Source: Cannabis sativa
Taxonomy: Eukaryota > Streptophyta > Magnoliopsida > Rosales > Cannabaceae
Assembly (NCBI RefSeq): GCF_029168945.1
Contig: NC_083602.1
Location: 68,530,600-68,594,599, forward strand
Reading direction: 5' to 3'
Length of the DNA stretch: 64,000 nucleotides
Below, one piece after another: positions 26,184-40,400 of this stretch. The notes beneath the pieces are model-generated. The model saw only the letters and a program-made list of their open reading frames with translations. It did not search any database and was not told where the DNA came from. The position numbers were made by a program, and so were the translations under genes. Numbering within the stretch: position 1 is the stretch's first letter; every line of letters begins with the position of its first letter.

Positions 26184-28385
26184 CGTTATTGTGATCTGAA
26201 AAAGCGCAGGCAGTGACAAAAATAAGCTGAGACTAAAGATTCAAAATATGATCAAATAATGACAGAAAAAAGTCAAAATAAACTTTAAGCCAGAATTCAA
26301 GTCGCAATGAAAAGTAGCATACCCTTCTACTTTCATCCATATCAGCCTTGTTTCCTACCAGGATCTTTTTGACATTATCCCCATGCTGTTCGATGTTGCG
26401 AATCCAATTCGTAATATCTGAATTAATTAAAAGGCAGTGTTAGTGCATAAAACCATACAAGAAACAAGAGGCTAATTAACAATAATTTATAAATATTAAC
26501 TTTAACTTATCTGAAAAATAAAACACGTATAGTAACAAACATTAAGTGAAAGATTTAAAATAAAATAAAGATATTAATTTAAATTTAAATTCATAACAGA
26601 TTGCACTAATCTAGGGTAAAAAAAGCATTTATTTAACAAAAATTTGAAATAAATATTTCAAAATTTAAAATTTAAATTTTGATTTTTTAACAGTACGGTA
26701 TCTTTATATCTTTATATATACTATATATACACAAATTATCTTCAATTAATTTTTTTTCTTTACTTTGTTCGCTTTCACTTTAATTTTTCTTAACGCAAAC
26801 AAATCTTAATTGGCCTGAACAAATCTGAAGAGCAAATCAGGGTCATATTTGTTAAGGTATGAGCTAAATTAAATTTATGATGGCTTTACAATCTTGTATT
26901 GACTGGTTGTTAATTAAAAACTCTTCAGGTGTTTCAACTGGTTAGGGATTTGAAAGAAGATAGAAGGAGTCGGTACATCCAACCAGGTTTGAAAAAATTT
27001 CTATCCTATTTCACTAAAACAATATGCATTGTAACTAACTAGGAAATATATTAACATGGATTAATCATCTTCGTTTTTGGATGCATATAGTTGTTTTTTC
27101 TTTGGCTATCAACAGAGACAAACAAAAATACAACTTCAAACCTAAGAAAGAATTAGATATCCAACTACTTAGAACAAGGCATTTAATAGTCGTATCACCA
27201 GCCAACCAAACTAAAAAGTATATAAACCCTCAAAACATTAGTAAAATTACACATACACAGTAAACATTCAAAGCTCTCCCAAAAAAGAAGTAGCCCGTAA
27301 TTGAAAATTCCGCACATTCCATACAATATTAGGAAACTACCTTCTGACGCTGTAAAGCCTTCAAAGGAGATAAAGCCCACTTATACAGAGGATCATGTAT
27401 AAAAACCTGCAGAAATTTCTCACATGAGATTTCAAATTAACAAAAAGAAAAGAATTTTTTTTTTTTTTTGAAAATGACTATTAATTACTAATGCAACTAC
27501 GTTCGGTAACATACTTCAACAATGGTCAGCAGTGCTTCTTTATTTGTCCTCATAACAGAGAGTGTTTCCTCGCAACATCTTCTAAAAACTCCTTCGACTC
27601 CACTTACACCCATGCCATCAATAATGTCCCTTGTCAACCTGAAAGGAACCTGGAAAAACAAGATAGCCCAGAGAGCCATGTTTTCTGTAAGTTTAAATTT
27701 TAATTATAAAGGGGTTATTTTCATCTGTGATCTCCATTCTTTCACTTATTTTACACACAGGCATAACAGAGAGATATAGGTGCACGATTTCAGATTTTAA
27801 ATAGGCTTTTCTAGAGAGATTAAATAGGCTTAAAAATGATTATCTTAAATCGGAATCATATATTCAAACAAGGTCAAACAATTAAAAGTCATCATGAATC
27901 CTGAAAAATTTTAGTGATACAAAAATAAACAAAAATCGTCATCCTTTCTTTTAAAAATTCCTCCCTTACCTAGGTGGCTGCTGGATGGGCGCACCTGGAT
28001 AGTACCAGGACCCTTGTGCCCCGGCCCTTGATCAGATAAAGCTGCCCGCCCTATGACCCACAACTAAAAATGAGCCTTGCGACGAGACGCGGACACTCCC
28101 CATGCTGCGGTTCCCTCCGGTCCGTTCCCGGGTTGGGTTAGGGGAACATCCGAGCGATTGCCTTCGCGGATCCAAACGCGCCCCTCGAATGTGTTCGGGC
28201 GACCGCTCTCGTTCCGTGTACTTCTTGAGCTGCCACGGACGTCGGAGAATCGGAATACAGCGACAACGGGAGGGACAAATTCGAACAGATCGAGACGAGA
28301 AGGAGGGAAAGAGTGACGGCAATTTTTTAGGGTTAGGTTTTCATGAATGAGAAAGAGTTTATGATGGTGGTGTTATCTGTTGTAT

Positions 28386-28440
<55 letters not shown>

Positions 28441-31400
28441 TAATTTGGAAAGATATATAATAGGAAACTATTTAAACAAAATAATAATAATGAGACTAGA
28501 AATATGATAATTAAATATATTTTTTAAAAAAAAAATAAAAAATTTCTCTAAATACTATTTTTTTTTAATTTTATTTCATTGAATACTATATGGGTTTCTA
28601 TGTAAATAAAATTATACCATCTTTGGGCCCATGTTTTCATAAATTAGAATTTTATATAAAAAATTATAATAATTTTAGTTTTACTCCTATAAAATTAATT
28701 TTTTGTATTAATTTTAATGTATTATATTGGGTACCTTTATATTTGTTAAAAAATAGTGTGAAATTTTCATTTATTTTTTTATTTATATGAGCAATATTTT
28801 TTAAAAATTAATAAATAAAATTATTTTTCTTTCAATTTATTTCTTTGTTCGCAAAGTATTCTACCTTATTATATCTTAATAATCAATTTGACATTATACT
28901 TGTTAGTTAGGTTTATAAATTTTTATTATTTATCTAACAACAATAAACCATCGATAAAATTCTATTTTGAAAACATAAACATTTCGAAAACTTAAAATAT
29001 TATCATAAAATTATCATTGTATGTTATATATTTAAGAGTACTTATATTTACACATGTTTAATAATTATTATTTTTATTGTGTAGAAATAATAATGGATAA
29101 AAGTTGGATATGGTCTAATAACAAATTATCAGAAGAATATACCAACGGGGTTAGTACTTTTATTAACCTCGCACGTAGTCGCTTGAATGATGAGAATAAA
29201 ACTCCTTGTCCTTGTACCGATTGTGTGAACTTCTACTATCACGAATTAGAAACAGTAGAGCGACACTTATGGGTCAATGGTTTTTCTAAATCTTATACAA
29301 ACTGGGTATATCACGGGGAGGACGAAACTGCTTCAAGCTTCAATATTGATGATTTAGAGTCAGACATAAATGAAGACAACGAAGATTCTGAGGAGGAGGA
29401 TGATGAAATGTTTGACGTTATTGAAGATATTACTGGAGGAGTAAATTTTGAAACTAATCAAAATGATGAAATTGGAGGGGAGGAAACTTATTACAATGAA
29501 CCTACAAATTTTAAAGAATTATTTGACGAAGTAGAGAAAGAATTATATCCAGGGTGTTCACAATTTTCTTCTTTAACATTTTTGGTGAAAATGATGCATA
29601 TCAAGGTGCTTAATAAAATGAGTGACAAATGTTTCGATATGATACTTGAATTACTTTGTCAAGCTTTTCCGACTGATCATAAGCTGCCAAAGTCTCATTA
29701 CGAAGCTAAGCGAATGTTACGCACTCTTGGATTGGGTTATGAGACAATTCATGTATGTAAAAATGATTGTACTCTATTTTGGAAAGAATATAAAGATGCT
29801 ACAGAATGCCCTACTTGTGGATTTTCAAGGTACAAACATAAAGGAAAGAAGAAAAAGAATGTACCGGTGAAAAAAATGCATTACTTTCCAATTACTCCAC
29901 GTCTACAAAGACTTTTTATGTCACGACATACGTCAGATGAAATGAGGTGGCACAAAGAAAAGCGTGTAAATACTGAAGGTGTACTTAGACATCCTGCAGA
30001 TGGAGAAGCTTGGAAAGAATTCGATAAACAATTTCCAGAATTTGCAAAAGACCCCAGAAATGTCAGATTGGGACTTGCAACCGATGGATTTAATCCATTT
30101 GGAAACATGAGCACAAGCTATAGCATATGGCCTGTTGTATTAGTGCCTTATAACATGCCCCCCTGGAAATGTATGAAAGAAAATAATTTCATAATGGCAT
30201 TATTAACTCCTGGTCCCAACTCTCCAGGTAAAGACATTGATGTTTACTTACGACCCCTAATTGATGAGCTAAAACAATTATGGGAGGAAGGGGTAACAAC
30301 ATATGATGTATCAAATAAAAAAGAATTTATAATGCGTGCTGCAATATTGTGGACGATAAATGATTTTCCAGCTTATGGTACAATATCTGGATGGAGCACA
30401 AAAGGTTACAAGGCATGTCCTGTTTGTAATGTGGATGCTTTGTCGTTTCCCATATTAAGTAAAATTAGTTATATGGGGCATCGTCGTTTTTTGCCATTAG
30501 ATCATCCATGGCGAAAAGATAAACGCTACGATGGTAAAATTGAAAGTCGTCCTCCTCCTAAAATATTATCAGAGGAAGATATCTTAAAACAATTGGAAAC
30601 AGTTGATCAGTTCATTCCAGGAAAAATACCTAAAGACGATAATGGAAAATTGTTAGAAGAAGTCGTGCAAAGGAGAAAAAGATTAAAGGTTGATGTGAAT
30701 GGTGGAAAAACCCAAAAGAATAAACCTATTTGGAGTCGAAAATGTATTTTTTGGGAGTTAGAATACTGGTCAAAATTAAAGTTGAGACACAATTTAGATG
30801 TGATGCATATTGAAAAGAATATTTGTGAAAGTATCTACGGTACAATGTTATGCATAGATAAGAAGTCAAAGGATACTGAAAAGGCCAGACTTGACTTACA
30901 AAGGATGAACCTACGCAAAGAATTACACTTGAAGAAACAAGGAGATAAATGGTTTAAACCACAAGCATGTTACACATTGCCATTAGTTGACCGGAGAAAA
31001 TTTTGTACGTGGTTAGGGTCGGTCAAATTTCCAGATGGGTATGCCGCAAACATTTCAAGGAATGTCAATATAAGTGAAGGTAAAATTATTGGCTTAAAAA
31101 GTCACGATTGCCATGTTTTGCTGCAAAGATTATTACCAGTTGGGTTGCGACCATATGTGAAAAAGGATGTGATACTTGCCATTTCCGAGCTCTCATTATT
31201 TTTTCGAAAGTTGTGCGCAAAAACATTATACGTTGAAGACTTGGATTCACTAGAGAAAGGAATTGTAAAGTGCTTATGTAAACTTGAATCCATTTTTCCT
31301 CCAGCGTTTTTTGATGTCATGATCCACTTAGCAGTGCACTTACCTTCAGAGGCAAAGTTAGGTGGTCCGGTACATACAAGATGGATGTATCCTATTGAAA

Positions 31401-34400
31401 GGTAAAATACTAATTATTTTTTAAAATAAAATTTTATCCATCTTATTTTAAAAATTAAGAATATTTTTCTAATGATGAATTTTAATTTTTTAGGTTCTTA
31501 GGTTCTCTAAAAAATTTAGTTAAGAATAGAGCACGATCAGAAGGTTCAATTGCTGTAGGATATGTTGGTAAGGAGGCCTTAACTTTTTGTTCGATGTATC
31601 TTCACGGGATTGAAACAAAATTCAATCGTCCAGAGCGTAATTGGGATCTCAGTGAGGTACAAAATGAATCAACGTTGTCTGTTTTTGATCAACCTACAAG
31701 GTTATTTGGTGGAAGGGAATTTCGCAATTTAGAACCTAATGAGTATAACAAGCTGCACTGGTACATTTTAAATAATTGTCCGGAGTTACAACCTTACATC
31801 GAGTAAGATTTATAATTATCGTATAAATTTTAGTTTTTATACATTTTGCACAAATATTTATATCATCTTTTTCTTATTAAATAGCGAGCACAAAGCTTTA
31901 TTACAATCTAAAGGCGTAGTAGACATCATTCGAACTCAAGAGTTGGAATTTTCATTTTGGTTCAAAGAAAAAGTAAGTATTTTTTTTACAACTGCGTTAA
32001 GTATAGTTTCTACTAAAAGCTAATAGTTATAATACTTTTACAGATAAATGAAAAATATAAATTGTCTCCTCATCAAATTACAAAATCAGTCTTAGCTCTT
32101 GCAAGTATGCCAGATCATCGAATCTTCTCGTATAATGGATGTATAGTTAATGGCGTGCGCTATCATACTGAAATTTGGGACGTCGGACGAACCACTCAAA
32201 ATTACGGTGTTTGGGTTGAAGGTGAACATGGTGGCAGTACGTGTGACTTTTATGGTGTCATAACAGATATTTTAGAAGTATCATATATATATGATCATAA
32301 AGTGGTACTTTTTCAATGTGACTGGTATGATACTGATACCAAAAAGAAAAGAACACACCAAGAATACCATATCACAAGTATAAATGTCAGCTCAAAATGG
32401 TATAAGGAAGAACCTTATATTCTTGCCGACCAAGCAAATCAGGTATTATATTTGGAAGATGATAAGTTTGGTTCGAAATGGAGAGTGGTTGATAAGGTGA
32501 ATCAACGCCACTTATGGGACGTTCCAGAAGTAATACTTGAAAGTGTAGATGCAGAAGAAGATGGTTCCAATAGTTATACAGAAGCTTATCAAGAAGAGAG
32601 ATCAAATGATATTGACATAACATTTGATGAGTCAAACGTCGAAATTCCTCTTAACCATCCAAATGCAGAATTGATAGAAATTAACTCATCACATATTAAT
32701 TTTGAAATAATTAATTGTGATCAAATTTTGAATGAAAGTAATGTAAGGGAAAGCGATGATGATATATCAGATTCCGAGACTGATATAGGGGATATTGATA
32801 AGAAATTACAACATTCTGAATGTTCATCTACAGATGAAAGTGATGACAGTTTATAAGTAATTTTATATTATTGCATAGTTTTTTTTATATTAATTTTTAT
32901 TTATTTAATTTAGTACCACTTCAAATTTATTAGTTATTTGGAATTTTATAGGAACATGGGACCGAAAAAAAAAGCAATTGATATCCCTAATAAAACCCGA
33001 TCAACGCGAAATATTTCAGAACAATCATCTGAGATTCCCATTACTACTCCGTCTTTACCAGTTTCAAGAGTTAATTATTCCACTACAACACAACCAACAG
33101 AGAGTACTCAAAATGAACAAGAGGATTTAGAATCTACTGGTATGCTTTTTTTTATATAATTATTATTATTAATTAATTTGTAAATTAATAAATTTGTATT
33201 AATATATCTTTATCAAATATTTCTCTGAGACATTTTGTATTTATTTTTATAGCCCCAACCAAGAAAAGAACTCGTGGCCAAAATAGAAGTAAAGGCACAA
33301 GTAAAGTAGTTGCGGATACAAAAAGTAAGTTGCCAGTAACAGCTAGAAAGGGAGAACTTCACCCGGTAGGAGACAATGCTTCAAAATTAGCATCAGAAAT
33401 TGGTTTTATAGTAAGAAATCATGCACCTCTTAAATATAAAGGGTGGAAGAATGTCCCACCAGAGGATAAGGCACTTATTCATACTCGTATTAAGGTTACT
33501 TAACTTATTCAAAAATAATTTTTTTTCTACATAATTCTTTTTATTATTTCTTTTACATAACATTTATCTTTCAATACATATTGAAATTATTTTAATCTAT
33601 TTATGTAGGACAAATTCAAAATTGATCCGAAGGAAGAAAGACACATGCATGACGTCATTGAACGACATTGTTCAAATCGTTACAAAAATTATAGAAACCA
33701 ACTTCATGCTCATTATAAAGATGTTGTCAAAGAAGGAAAGGATCCACTGGCTAATCGACCTTTAAATCATAGAATGACGGACCAAGATTGGCACTGGCTG
33801 TGTGACAATATCTTTGGTAATCCTAACTGGCAGGTATAATTTATACTTTCTATATGTTTATTAATGATATAGTATTAACATCATATGATGTCATTTATTT
33901 TTACTTTATTTAGAAACGTTCGGTTGCGGCAGCTAAAAATAAAGCTAAAGTACCATATAATCATCGAGGCGGATCAAAATCTTTTATTCAACATCGAACA
34001 AAAGGAGTAAGAGTATTTACATAAGAATAATAATGTTTTTTTTTTTTAAAAAAAAAGTTATACTAACAATTTTTTTGTTAAATAGTCTTTAGTTAATGAT
34101 GTTGGAGAAATTGAGCTATTTAGGAACACCCACTGGAATGCAGAAAATGGTTGGTGTAATGAGGAAGCAAGAACACGATATGTATGTCTTAACTTGTTAT
34201 ATTCTTTCAAAATAAATTGTTTAATTTTCCTCTAAAATTATTCGTTTTAAAAATACAGGATCGAATGGTTGAGTTAAGACGACAACGTCAAGAGAATAAT
34301 GAGGAAATACTGGAAGATGAAATCCGTGCTGAGGTTTTGGGTAGTGAAAGATGTGGTCATATACCTGGATTAGGACCTGCCCTTAACAAAAAAAACTCAA

Positions 34401-37400
34401 ACCACCAAGTTGAAAAAGTAATTGAAGATCGTGTTGCAAACATGCGAGAAGAAATGCGTAATGAGATACGACATGAGGTGCGAGATGAGATTCTTCAAGA
34501 GGTAAGAAATGAACGCCAAGATTTTTTACAACAACTCAAAGATATTATGAACATACCCAACAATCATCCTATTTTTGGCATCCAACAACCACCGCCTCCA
34601 CCACCACCACCTCCACCATCTCCACCATCGTTTGGACCACCTCGTGTTGATACTACCTCTGTTCCATCACCACCACCTGCTGCTAGGGACTGTTCTTCTC
34701 CACAATCACCAACAACCGCCAGGGCATCTGGTCCACCAGCACCGTCTCCGGTTACTTCGGATAAGGTATTTTTCACTTGAGTTTTAAAACAATTATAATT
34801 CTACTTAGTGACTTGTCATATCTCACTTACTTAATTTTCATATTATAATACAAGCTTGTTTATTGTTTGGTTTGCAAATAAAGACAATTGAGTGCAGTTT
34901 GCACGTGATTGATCCTAACATCAAAGGAAATGGCCTAGTTGCATTTGGGTATCTCAAATTAGAAAAATCGGATGAGAAAGGTGAGATCACGGTACATGGA
35001 GAAAAGAAGAAGCATTGTGACTTTAAACGTGTCTTCATAGAAAAGGTTGTTGAAGAAAATGCCGATCTGCCATGCCCTCTAAAGCAAGAAGGCTTCTTCA
35101 AAGTGGGTTCAGCTGTGAAACATTTCGTCTTCTGGCCGAAGAAACTAATAAATATGCCTTCAGCTTGTTCACTCCAGGTAAACTATAATTAGCCTTAATG
35201 TTGAAAAATCTTAATTTTTCACATTAAAGTGTTTCTTTTTTTTTTGGTTGTAGGTGAAAGGAAAGATGAAAGCTACCCAAGATCCTCTGGCTCCGCCTAC
35301 TCAGCCACTGATACACTTGAAGAGGCCAGAGATGTTTCATGAATCACACTACACTCCACCTGAAAAGACATTGTTGTTGACGACACTTTTAGGGATTGTT
35401 CAGAAATGGCATCAGAAGAAAACAGTACAACATGAGCTTAAACAAGAATTGTTCGGACCTGGCCATGAGTGTTGGATCGACAAGGAAGATGTCATAGATG
35501 TGTGCGAGCTGAGATGGATCGGAACTAATGTCATGACTATTTGGTGCAGGTATAGTGGTTAATATTTAAGTTAATAATTATATTTGTAAATTTTTACTAA
35601 TAAAATTTTATGATTCAGTTATTTGCAGGAACATTCACTTAATATCAGTGGTTTGAATAATACATATGCATTTTTAAATCCTGCTTTAGTATCCTCAATA
35701 TCTTATAAAGATCCCAATAGACGTACACAGAATCTCATTGAGCGGTTGAAGGAAATACAACCCGATCAATGGTTGATTTGTCCCTGGAATCATGCGTAAG
35801 TAGATTTATAATTTAATATATGTAAATATAGATCGATCAGGGGGTTCACTAAACTTTTTTAATTATGTGCAGTAGTCAACACTGGGTAGTGATAATCATC
35901 CAGGCTGCTACTCAGTCAGTGGCATTCATTGACCCAAAGAATAAGCCAATTGAAAATGAAATTAGAAATTGTGTCACAACGTAAGTCATCATTTTTTTTT
36001 TCTTTAATTTAACTTTTCTTACTAATTCTTTCACTAATTAACTTCTCTTTGGTGTAGTGCTTTGGAAACCTACATGACCCAGCAAAATATACGAAAAAGG
36101 GCTGAGATAAAGATCAGGCAGTACAGGTGTCGAGGACAACCGGACGATCAACAGTGTTGATATTACTGCATGAAGATTATCAAAAGCTTCATGACTCAGT
36201 ACAATCCTGCAACTTTTTTGAAGGATAAGGTATTTAGACATACATGATTCATTTGATAAAGTTTTTATTTAAAATAAATTCAATTTCAATGTTATCTATC
36301 TCTGGTTGTACAGTTCAAAGATGACAAGCCTTACAACAACCAGGAGATAAACGAAATACGAGATGAATGGGCCGATTTTGTGAAGTCTTATATATTAATG
36401 GAATGAGTGCACAGTTCTTTATACGTGTAGGGTATATAATTTTATATGACCACTACTTTTGGCTGTACTTAGTTTTTGTTATGGCGAGCAGAATACAATT
36501 TTTATGATCGTTACTTTTGGTTATATTAGATTTACTTTATAGTTATATTAATTTTTTGTAGCAGTGAGTACTACAATAAATTTTTATTTATTATTATATT
36601 TATTTAGCTGTACTTTTTTTTTTTAACTTTTATTAATAATTTTTAATAATAAGGTTTTTTAAGTATGAATCAAACTTAATAATAAAATTTATTAGTTCAA
36701 ATGAGTTGACAAGATGGCATTGAATTATATATTTTATCTATTATATCTTTATATATTAAAAGTGCCTATCTAACGGCATTTCTTGGTTTAACAGAATATA
36801 CTTAAAAATAAAAAGAATATTCTGTTAAATTTAACGATTAGGTTTGATCTCCCGTTAATAAATAAACCCAATAATTAAACCCAAAAAATCAAAACTTCCT
36901 ATTCTCACCAAAACAATTCAGTAATATTTTTATATCAGTTAATTTATTGTTAAAATTGTCAATACTCTACTAATAAATGCTATATTTTCTTAATTTTGCT
37001 TGTACACGCGTTGCAACAAATTATTATTTCATAAATATATTTTTTTTCCTTAAAAATGAACACAGAGTAATGATGTTGAACCTAATAACTAATAATATAT
37101 ATTTTTTTAATTTTTAATTATATCACTTTTTAATAACGTAGAAAAAAAAACTAACATAAAATTTAGTATACGTGCCTCGCACGTAACTTTTTACTAGTTT
37201 GCTTATATATGTATGGACAATATATAAATATTAATTTATTTTTTTGGATATATTAATGTTAGTTTAATATATTATTTTTAATATAATATGAAAATATTTT
37301 TATTAAAATATTAACCAATGTATAAAGATAACAAATAATTATATTCTTTGTTTTTTTAAAACATATAATTATTTATTATTAAAAACAAACTGCTACTAAA

Positions 37401-40400
37401 TAAATTTGCTAAAATATTTTTTTTGGAGGTAAACTCCAAATTTTCCCTCTACATTTTCATTTGCCTTACAGTTACATTTTCATTTTCCTGGTTCCCATCC
37501 TTGATTTTGTTCCTCAGAAGCGACCAACTGCGGCTCAATTATGCAGGCCCTCGTCTCTTGGAACCATCTATTACTATTACCTCTGATGGAAATCAAGCTG
37601 AAGGTAGTGCCATCGTTGATGATAAGAAAAGGGAAAATGATGACAGAGAGGCATCGTTGATGATAAGGTAGTGCCTGGTTAACGTGTTTTATTATTGAAG
37701 AAAAATCCTGAACATTTTCTTGGACGGTTTATGATGAGTCTCATACAATCTAGTTTAGCTGCAATTTTTATTTTTTAGAAAAGACCTTACTGTGACAAAC
37801 CTTTACTTTGTATTAGCTTTGGGAATCAACCAAAAAGTCATGTGTCTTGTGTAAATCTCTTGGTAACCTTTCATTTATTATTTTCTTTGTTAGTTTATAG
37901 CACTTTTAAGGGTATTTGTTGAAAATCGTACATCATTTAAACCAAACTAACCAATAAGATATTATTTATTTAGTCGAGAAGGGACCTAATCCATAGCTTG
38001 AATGATCCCAAAAAACATTTTAAATTTTTTTATCCGAATGATTTTATCAGAGTATTTGTTTAATACTTGTTTCTTACCTTTTCTCATATTCAGATTGGTT
38101 TGCAAGGAGAGCATTTAGGCATTTACAAGGCAGATGGTATTAATAAAGTAAATTGGGTTGCTACCTCGGAACCACCAAAGATGCAACCTTTAACATGGTA
38201 CAAGGTAAATACTGGGATCTGGGGAACATTATGGTTTTCGTATTACAGAGGCTGATTGTTTCAGTTGTATTATTACTTTCTTTTTATGCTGTTGAAATTA
38301 AGAAAAACAAAGTACTCACTCGGACTCGGAGTATTGCAGGCTGAAATAAACCCTCCACCAGGGAAAGAACCTGTGGGGCTGGATATGGTTCATATGGGAA
38401 AAGGTCTAGCTTGGTTGAATGGGGAAGAAATTGGAAGGTACTGGCCAAGGAAGAGTTCTATAGATGATGGATGTGTTAAAGAATGTGATTACCGAGGAAA
38501 GTTCATGCCCAACAAATGCTTTACGGGTTGTGGAGAACCAACTCAAAGATGGTAAGACTAAGTCAATAAATATACTCAAAGATGTTTCCCTTTCATTTCT
38601 TTGCTGCCAAGGCTGAGTAGCGTAGACATTTGGATCTTCAGTAGTCACTATCATATAAGTATATCTAATTTTGTTTTTCAGTAAATGAGAGTGTATGTGA
38701 GTGGTCTTGAGTATTTGGTAAATATATCTCATGAAAAAACAAACAGTACAATGTAGCACAAAATAAAAATAAGGTGCTTGGGTTTGATCTGAGGAAACTT
38801 ATAGAGTGAGCTTAATACTTAATAGCTCGAAGGTTTACTTTCTCTTTTACCAAGATTAAATAACCACTGAAACAATTTGTCAGTTGAGGCTAGCTCAACT
38901 GGTTATGATTTAGCTTTCAGAAAAGGCTAGTATTTACTATGTCCAGAAGTTTATAAGCCATCTATCAAACTTGCAAAAGCAAGCAGGAATGCACAGGCGC
39001 TCTGCATGCACACTTTTAATGTATTGCCTAGTATATAGTTATTGTTATTTCAAAACCAAATTTGAAGTTTTATAGACTCTTGGTGCCTGGCTGTGGTGTA
39101 CTCGTTCTCTGTTATGGTTACTAATGTGAAGATATACTCTTAAATTCTTAATGGTAAACGATTGTGATAGCATAGTGGGTGTTAGCACTTTTTTTGTTTC
39201 TTTATTTCATCTTGTAAGATCAAATGTTTTAAGATTTAATAAGTAATTACTGCATTGTTAAAGAACCTTACAAGGCAGCAATGTTTCTCGAACAGGTACC
39301 ATGTGCCCCGTTCTTGGTTCAAGTCATCTGGAAACATTCTGGTGATCTTTGAGGAGAAAGGAGGAGATCCATCAAAGATTACTTTGTCAAGGCGGAAAGT
39401 AACTGGCCTCTGTGCTCTTGTTGCAGAGGATCATCCTTCTATTAGACCTGAAGCTTGGGAGAAAGAAGACAGTGGAAGTAACAGAAATGTTCCAACTGTC
39501 CACTTGCAATGTCCTGAGAATACCCTTGTATCTGCTGTAAAATTTGCTAGCTTTGGAACTCCTTCAGGAAACTGTGGATCTTATACCAAGGGAGATTGCC
39601 ATGATCCTAATTCCATTTTAGTGGTTGAAAAGGTAAGGACTGCATCAATTCCTTTTCTATATATTTTAAGCAGTGTGAATAGTGGAATTCTAGAATCCCT
39701 TTCACTGAAAGTACAATAAATATACAATTAAGGTGATTACATTTACAAATGCACCTAGAGTTTCAGAACATAATGCCACAAAATAAGAATACTTGCATAC
39801 ACTTCAATATATGGAAACTCTGTTGTGGTGGCCTCAGTGGTTAAAAACTTCACCCTCTTATAGTTGAAACATCATTGTATTTTATGAATCTTGGGCGTGC
39901 TTTAGTTTGTTAATTATAAAATGTTTTAATCGGTTGTGCTATGTATTATTTTGTATACTTATGGCCTATTTTGGGAGATATAGTTAAATTTTCAGAGCAA
40001 CTTTTTTGGTGTTCATTTCATGTTTGGCAGCTTGGAAGGAAGAAGACCAACACCAGTGAGACTCATTTGAACTCAGGTAGCGGGATTAACCACTCTGGGT
40101 TAAAAAGGCGTCAGAAAGTTCTTTCAGTAGTATTTCTGGTACGTTGTTATATTGTTTCTTTCTGCAACATGTTTTTTCAGTGTTATCATAAATGTTTTTT
40201 CTTGTAGTGCAAGCTGCATGATTGGTATGTTTTCCTTTAATTAGATATTGAGGATTTTCACTGGGCTGTGAGGCCACTGGCAAATGCTTTTGGTTTGTTT
40301 GCAGCCATGAAATTTAGCTTATTTCTCGGATGAGGTGTGAGCTTAAAACTGAGGAAGGAGCAGAAAAAGCTGACTAGATCCAATGATATTACATTTCTTC

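Noticed and set aside
34564..34787. Gly-rich and His-rich open frames on both strands
   Set aside because: Shadows of the CCA/CCG-rich proline run in the CACTA second protein.
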